From: an uncultured Porphyromonadaceae bacterium
Lineage (GTDB): Bacteria; Bacteroidota; Bacteroidia; Bacteroidales; Muribaculaceae
DNA: 26,646 nucleotides
Reading direction: 5' to 3'
Assembly (NCBI GenBank): GCA_900546835.1
Contig: UREH01000011.1
Location: 1-26,646 of the forward strand
Shown here: piece by piece, positions 23,360 to 26,646 of the stretch
Layout of the letters: every line of letters begins with the position of its first letter
Position numbering within the stretch: the first letter of the stretch is position 1
The notes under the pieces: model-generated
Told to the model about the DNA's origin: nothing
Seen by the model: only the letters and a program-made list of their open reading frames with translations
Databases searched by the model: none
Program-made: the position numbers and the translations under genes

Positions 23360-24790
23360 TTATTTTATGGTTCTGGCTATCAGGTTGTCGCGGGTGGCGA
23401 TGAAATGCGCGAAGGTCTTGATGAGATCGTCGACGGTGAGCGAAGCGTTGGCCACCTCGCTGCGGTAGCGCTCGGCGCCCACTCCGGCGCTGATGTTGCG
23501 CCCCATAAGGGCGTCGCTTACGCCGCTCACGTCCTGAAACATCTCGATCTGCGTCTGCAGCATGCGCGATATTCCGGGGTCGGAGAGCGGCGTTACCACC
23601 TGATGAGGCTCTCCCTTATCCATCGGGCGGTAGGGAATCACACCTCCGGGGTCGGCCCACAGCTGCACGATGTCGGCCCAGTCGAGTTCGTCGGGCTTGC
23701 ATTTGCTGGGGAAGAGCAGCACGCCCTTTGCTGCGGTGGCCATCATGCGGTCCATGATCGTGATCATGCGGTTCACGTGGCGCTGCTGGTCGATCACATC
23801 CTCCACGAGCGAGTGAACGTCACCGTCGACGAGCGGATAGAATTTCATTGCGAAGGGGTGTCCGGCTTCTGCCGGCCGCGAGCATTCGGCAAGAATCGTG
23901 GCGTCGGGCGCCATGATGCGGCAGTGCCAGGCGGTTGTTGTCTCGATGCGTGCCTTCAGTTCGGGCAGATGTCTGCGGCGCCGCCGGCGGTTTATGCGCT
24001 CGATGCGCTGGAGGGCGCCGGGTTCGGCAATCGCCATGGTGGCCGTGGCCGGGTCGTGAACGCGCATCAGCTCGCGGCATTCGAGCGTCCACACCTCGAT
24101 TACGCGGCATCGCCCTTCGGGAGCCTGATAGAAGCTTCCCGCGCCGGAGCGCACGGCGGCCTCGGCCGTGCCGAGGGCTCCCGCCGAGGCATATATGCTG
24201 CGGAGCATGGCCGTGCGCCTGGGGTCGCCGCAGCCGTAGCGCATGCAGACCTCGGCGATACTCATGTCGGTGAAGCGGCCTACCAGTTCGGTATCGCATC
24301 CGCGCGGGTCGCCCACGGGGGTGATGAAGAACGTCTCGGGATTCACTATGTTGACCCACACGGCGCGTCGGCCGCGGCGCGTGTCGTGCCCTACGCGCTG
24401 CAGGGCCACGCCTGAGATCAGGAATTCCTCGAAAGTGCGTGCGTCGAGCTCGTCGGTGCAGTTGAAGCGGCGGCACGCGCCGAGGGGTGTGTCGGCATCG
24501 TCGTGCCCGGTCCCTTCGGCCTGCATGCGGTAGCGCCCCACTACGGCTTTCACCATGCGGCGGATCAGGTTGTTGGTGAGCGGGCGTGCGCCCTGGGCAC
24601 GCATAGCTTCCCCCTCGGATATGGCACCCGATGCTTCGGGCGCGGGGTCGCCCCACTGGTCGCCGTAGGTGTAGCGGATGTAGCGGCGCCGGCGCCGGCG
24701 GAAGTCGGCAATGGCCAGCCACGCCTTGTGGGCGGCCTCAAGCACTCGCCGGGCGCGGTTTATGGCTGTTTCGTTGGTTTCGGTAGTCAT
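23360..24790 (-). CDS. Phage portal protein
   Basis: Predicted portal, the dodecameric ring at one capsid vertex through which DNA is packaged and ejected. The 476-aa protein has the portal-type opening (RRYIRYTYGDQWGDP, then PLTNNLIRRMVKAVVGRYRM, about residues 70-90), a wing-like middle (WVNIVNPETFFITPVGDPRG), the long crown and stem helices around residues 330-360 (VIDQQRHVNRMITIMDRMMA) and the C-terminal segment FQDVSGVSDALMGRNISAG, a pattern I associate with portal proteins of Bacteroidetes phages. No frameshift or internal stop. It begins 68 nt after the unknown connector-like gene. It lies downstream of the capsid gene, the reverse of the common terminase-portal-capsid order. No terminase is inside the window. 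Confidence 0.8.
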   Translation of the reverse strand: MTTETNETAINRARRVLEAAHKAWLAIADFRRRRRRYIRYTYGDQWGDPAPEASGAISEGEAMRAQGARPLTNNLIRRMVKAVVGRYRMQAEGTGHDDADTPLGACRRFNCTDELDARTFEEFLISGVALQRVGHDTRRGRRAVWVNIVNPETFFITPVGDPRGCDTELVGRFTDMSIAEVCMRYGCGDPRRTAMLRSIYASAGALGTAEAAVRSGAGSFYQAPEGRCRVIEVWTLECRELMRVHDPATATMAIAEPGALQRIERINRRRRRRHLPELKARIETTTAWHCRIMAPDATILAECSRPAEAGHPFAMKFYPLVDGDVHSLVEDVIDQQRHVNRMITIMDRMMATAAKGVLLFPSKCKPDELDWADIVQLWADPGGVIPYRPMDKGEPHQVVTPLSDPGISRMLQTQIEMFQDVSGVSDALMGRNISAGVGAERYRSEVANASLTVDDLIKTFAHFIATRDNLIARTIK

Positions 24791-24858
24791 GGAAATATTT
24801 TATAGGATTTATAGATCAGGAAAGTATAGAATAATTTTGGAACAGTTACTTAAGTCAC

Positions 24859-25410
24859 TTATATGAGTGGCTGCGGGTTTATCAGCGCCACGGCCTGCTC
24901 GTCGAAGGTATAGAGGTCGGGTCCGGCGTCGACTGCGGCGCGCACCGACGCCACGGGCGTTTCGGCAGCTACGGCGGCCGACATCAGCCTCACAACCTCG
25001 CTCCCCGGCGTCCAGATAGCCACGGGCGCTTCCACGCCGCCACGGCTGAAAGGATTCTCCTGAAGCCTTACGGTGGGATGGCAGGGGTCGGTGATTACCG
25101 TGGCCGCACGGCACCAGCCCGAAAGCTGCACGCTGAGTACGCGTTCCACTCCCGCCGGCAGAATCAGTTCCGTCACCCCTTCGGGCGACACCACCGCGCG
25201 GCATTCCCCGGCGATTTCGGCCGGAGCCAGCACCTCCACCGGCCCGTGGCGCAGCAGGTCGAGATACCATGCGCGCATCTCCTCGCGGCAGCGTGCATCG
25301 ATGTCGATACCGTCGGTGCGCTCTATAGTGCAGTCGGCTCTGAGCGGTTCGATGAAATGCCGGCGCTTCCAGAGCGCCAGCATTTCCGTTTGGTCAAGGG
25401 TAAGTTTCAT
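24859..25410 (-). CDS. Hypothetical phage protein between capsid and portal genes
   Basis: I do not recognise this 183-aa protein. It starts MKLTLDQTEMLALWKRRHFI and has mixed alpha/beta-looking sequence with no signal peptide or membrane segment (EGVTELILPAGVERVLSVQL, then CHPTVRLQENPFSRGG). It begins 18 nt after the stop of the capsid gene and ends 68 nt before the portal start, so it belongs to the same head operon. Small proteins at such positions are often head-tail connectors, head completion or decoration proteins; here that is inference from position. Ends with TAA. Confidence 0.7.
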   Translation of the reverse strand: MKLTLDQTEMLALWKRRHFIEPLRADCTIERTDGIDIDARCREEMRAWYLDLLRHGPVEVLAPAEIAGECRAVVSPEGVTELILPAGVERVLSVQLSGWCRAATVITDPCHPTVRLQENPFSRGGVEAPVAIWTPGSEVVRLMSAAVAAETPVASVRAAVDAGPDLYTFDEQAVALINPQPLI

Positions 25411-25428
25411 CGTTCAATGGTCTTGAGG

Positions 25429-26620
25429 TCAGGCTTTCGTGGCTACGATGCGCACGTGGCTCTGCGGGTAGCGGAGCACCAGGCAGCTCGCCTCTGTGAT
25501 TACGATTGCGTCGACGTTGCGCACGCCGCTGGTGCGCAGGTTGAGGCTCTCGGTGCGGAAGGGCACGTGGCAGTACTTCGTGATGTACTCCGGATCGATC
25601 ACCATTCCGTTGCCGCTCATGCCGCAGCTGTCGAACACTTCGGCGAGCATCACGTAGAGCGTGCCGAATTTCGAGTGGATTTCGGTGAAGTCCAGGCCCC
25701 ACTTGGTCACCACGGCGTCGTTTACCAGCACGCGGGTGCTCCCTATCATATGGAGCTTCTCGATCAGGTCCGAGCCGGCAAGAAGCACTTTCTTCGAGCT
25801 TCCGGCGCTGTTGGCGAAGGCCTGGCGGCAGAGCTGCACGAGTGTCTGCTCGGTGATGCCTGCGGCCTCGCTGTACTTGAAAGTGTTGTCGGTCTGGTTC
25901 CAGATGCCGCCGGTGAGGCATACCTCCTCCCCTTTCACGGGGTCGAGGATGCGGCTCTGATGGCCGAAGAGGAAGTTGCGCTCCATGCCCATGCGCATGT
26001 CGATTATCGCGGCTTCCTCCTGGTCGGAGAAGGTCCAGCCTACCTCCTTGTTGGAGATTTTCATGAAGGTGGTCTGCTCCACCTGCGCCTTGAATATCTG
26101 GCAGAGGTTGCTGCTCTTGGTGGGGAGGGCGCCGTACTGGGGCGTGGTCACGTCGAGCTCGGTGGCCGCGCGGCCCATGCGCACAAGGCGCGTGCCTACG
26201 GGCATCGCCGGGAAGCCCGGTCCGTCGTTGTATTTATGGTTCACGGGAATCACCTGCGCGCCGTCGCGCGTCAGCTCGCTCACGTAGAGCACCAGCGGCC
26301 CACCCTCCGAGGCTTCGATGTCGGGCGCCATCAGCGTGGTGCTGGGCTGGAAAATGTCGTTGAGATCGGTCTTGAGCACCACGGTGGTGTCGGTGTTGCG
26401 GTCGTCGGTGGCGGTCACGGCTTTGGTGAGTTTGGCCTCGTAGGGTTTTGTATCGACCGAGTAGTATTCAACCTTCATCGATCCGCTCAGGCGCGAGCCT
26501 CCGTAGCGCGAAATCTGGTCGAGAGGGGTCGACATCGGGCGGATTTTCACTATGCGCTCGTCGATCTCGTTACGGAGCAGCCCCGGGGCCTCGATGTTGG
26601 CCGTGTCGGTGGTAAGGGGC
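25429..26620 (-). CDS. Major capsid protein, SU10/N4-gp56-like (5' end missing)
   Basis: Predicted phage major head protein. The visible 396 residues contain LLRNEIDERIVKIRPMSTPL, QISRYGGSRLSGSMKVEYYS, then a long middle (MKISNKEVGWTFSDQEEAAI, NFLFGHQSRI), an alpha/beta region KVLLAGSDLIEKLHMIG, and the C-terminal segment HSKFGTLYVMLAEVFDSCGM. This pattern matches SU10-type, HK97-fold capsid proteins (often annotated DUF5309 in Bacteroidetes), recalled rather than searched. The start codon is not in the window. The apparent start MCIRDRP is a translation of sequencing adapter, so the genomic frame is cut at 26620. It ends with TGA; the next gene begins after 18 nt. First visible gene of the phage block. 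Confidence 0.82.
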
Positions 26621-26646
26621 CTGTCTCTTATACACATCTCCGAGCC
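26621..26646. other. Illumina Nextera transposase adapter (artefact)
   Basis: CTGTCTCTTATACACATCT is the Tn5 mosaic-end adapter used in Nextera libraries, and the following CCGAGCC is the start of its read-2 arm. These 26 bases are untrimmed adapter at a contig end, not genomic DNA. They create the false peptide MCIRDR in the overlapping frame. Confidence 0.98.

Overview
The window looks like a chromosomal segment of a GC-rich Bacteroidales bacterium, most likely a Muribaculaceae-type gut commensal. Evidence: protein families typical of the phylum (AsnRS, MutS, TyrRS, an AsmA-like giant, a secreted PI-PLC with a Bacteroidetes-style C-terminal tail, a 7TM-HD phosphodiesterase), no Shine-Dalgarno sequences, and several matches to the Bacteroidetes promoter consensus (TTTG, about 19-20 nt, TAnnTTTG). 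The family-level placement is inference. The last 26 bases are not genomic: they are Illumina Nextera transposase adapter, so the real sequence ends at 26620.

Layout. 1-2516, plus strand: the 3' part of a pseudouridine synthase with a repetitive Gln/Asn/Gly/Tyr/Arg-rich N-terminal extension, then asnS and a strong terminator shared with the converging mutS. 2556-11755, minus strand: tRNA-Leu(UAA) followed by mutS, then tyrS, a PLP aminotransferase and a 1166-aa AsmA-like membrane-anchored protein. 11756-12654 is an approximately 0.9 kb gene-free stretch, mostly AT-rich, with hairpins, one copy of a 23-nt dispersed repeat and a terminator. 12655-15816, minus strand: a secreted PI-PLC-like protein whose reading frame is cut by one in-frame TGA. 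15817-16245 is its upstream region, with three 16-bp tandem repeats and a promoter-like site. 16246-22081, minus strand: a stringent-response cluster transcribed as Rel/SpoT, 7TM-HD (PgpH-like c-di-AMP phosphodiesterase), then an RsmF-like rRNA m5C methyltransferase. The HD gene also carries a single in-frame TGA, 75 codons before its apparent true end. 22207-26620, minus strand: phage structural genes (SU10/N4-gp56-like major capsid protein, unknown, portal protein, two unknowns), a prophage or phage remnant abutting the Rel/SpoT promoter.

How it fits together. Most genes are housekeeping: translation (AsnRS, TyrRS, tRNA-Leu, two rRNA modifiers), DNA repair (MutS) and nucleotide second messengers ((p)ppGpp and c-di-AMP side by side). 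The accessory parts are the PI-PLC, the phage block and the gene-free repeat-bearing stretches. The most notable points are the two genes interrupted by single in-frame TGA codons, the 23-nt repeat that exactly fills the HD/methyltransferase gap and recurs 5.3 kb away, the capsid-before-portal phage block, and the repeat arrays upstream of the PLC and in the pseudouridine synthase tail. I did not find a convincing wholly new system.
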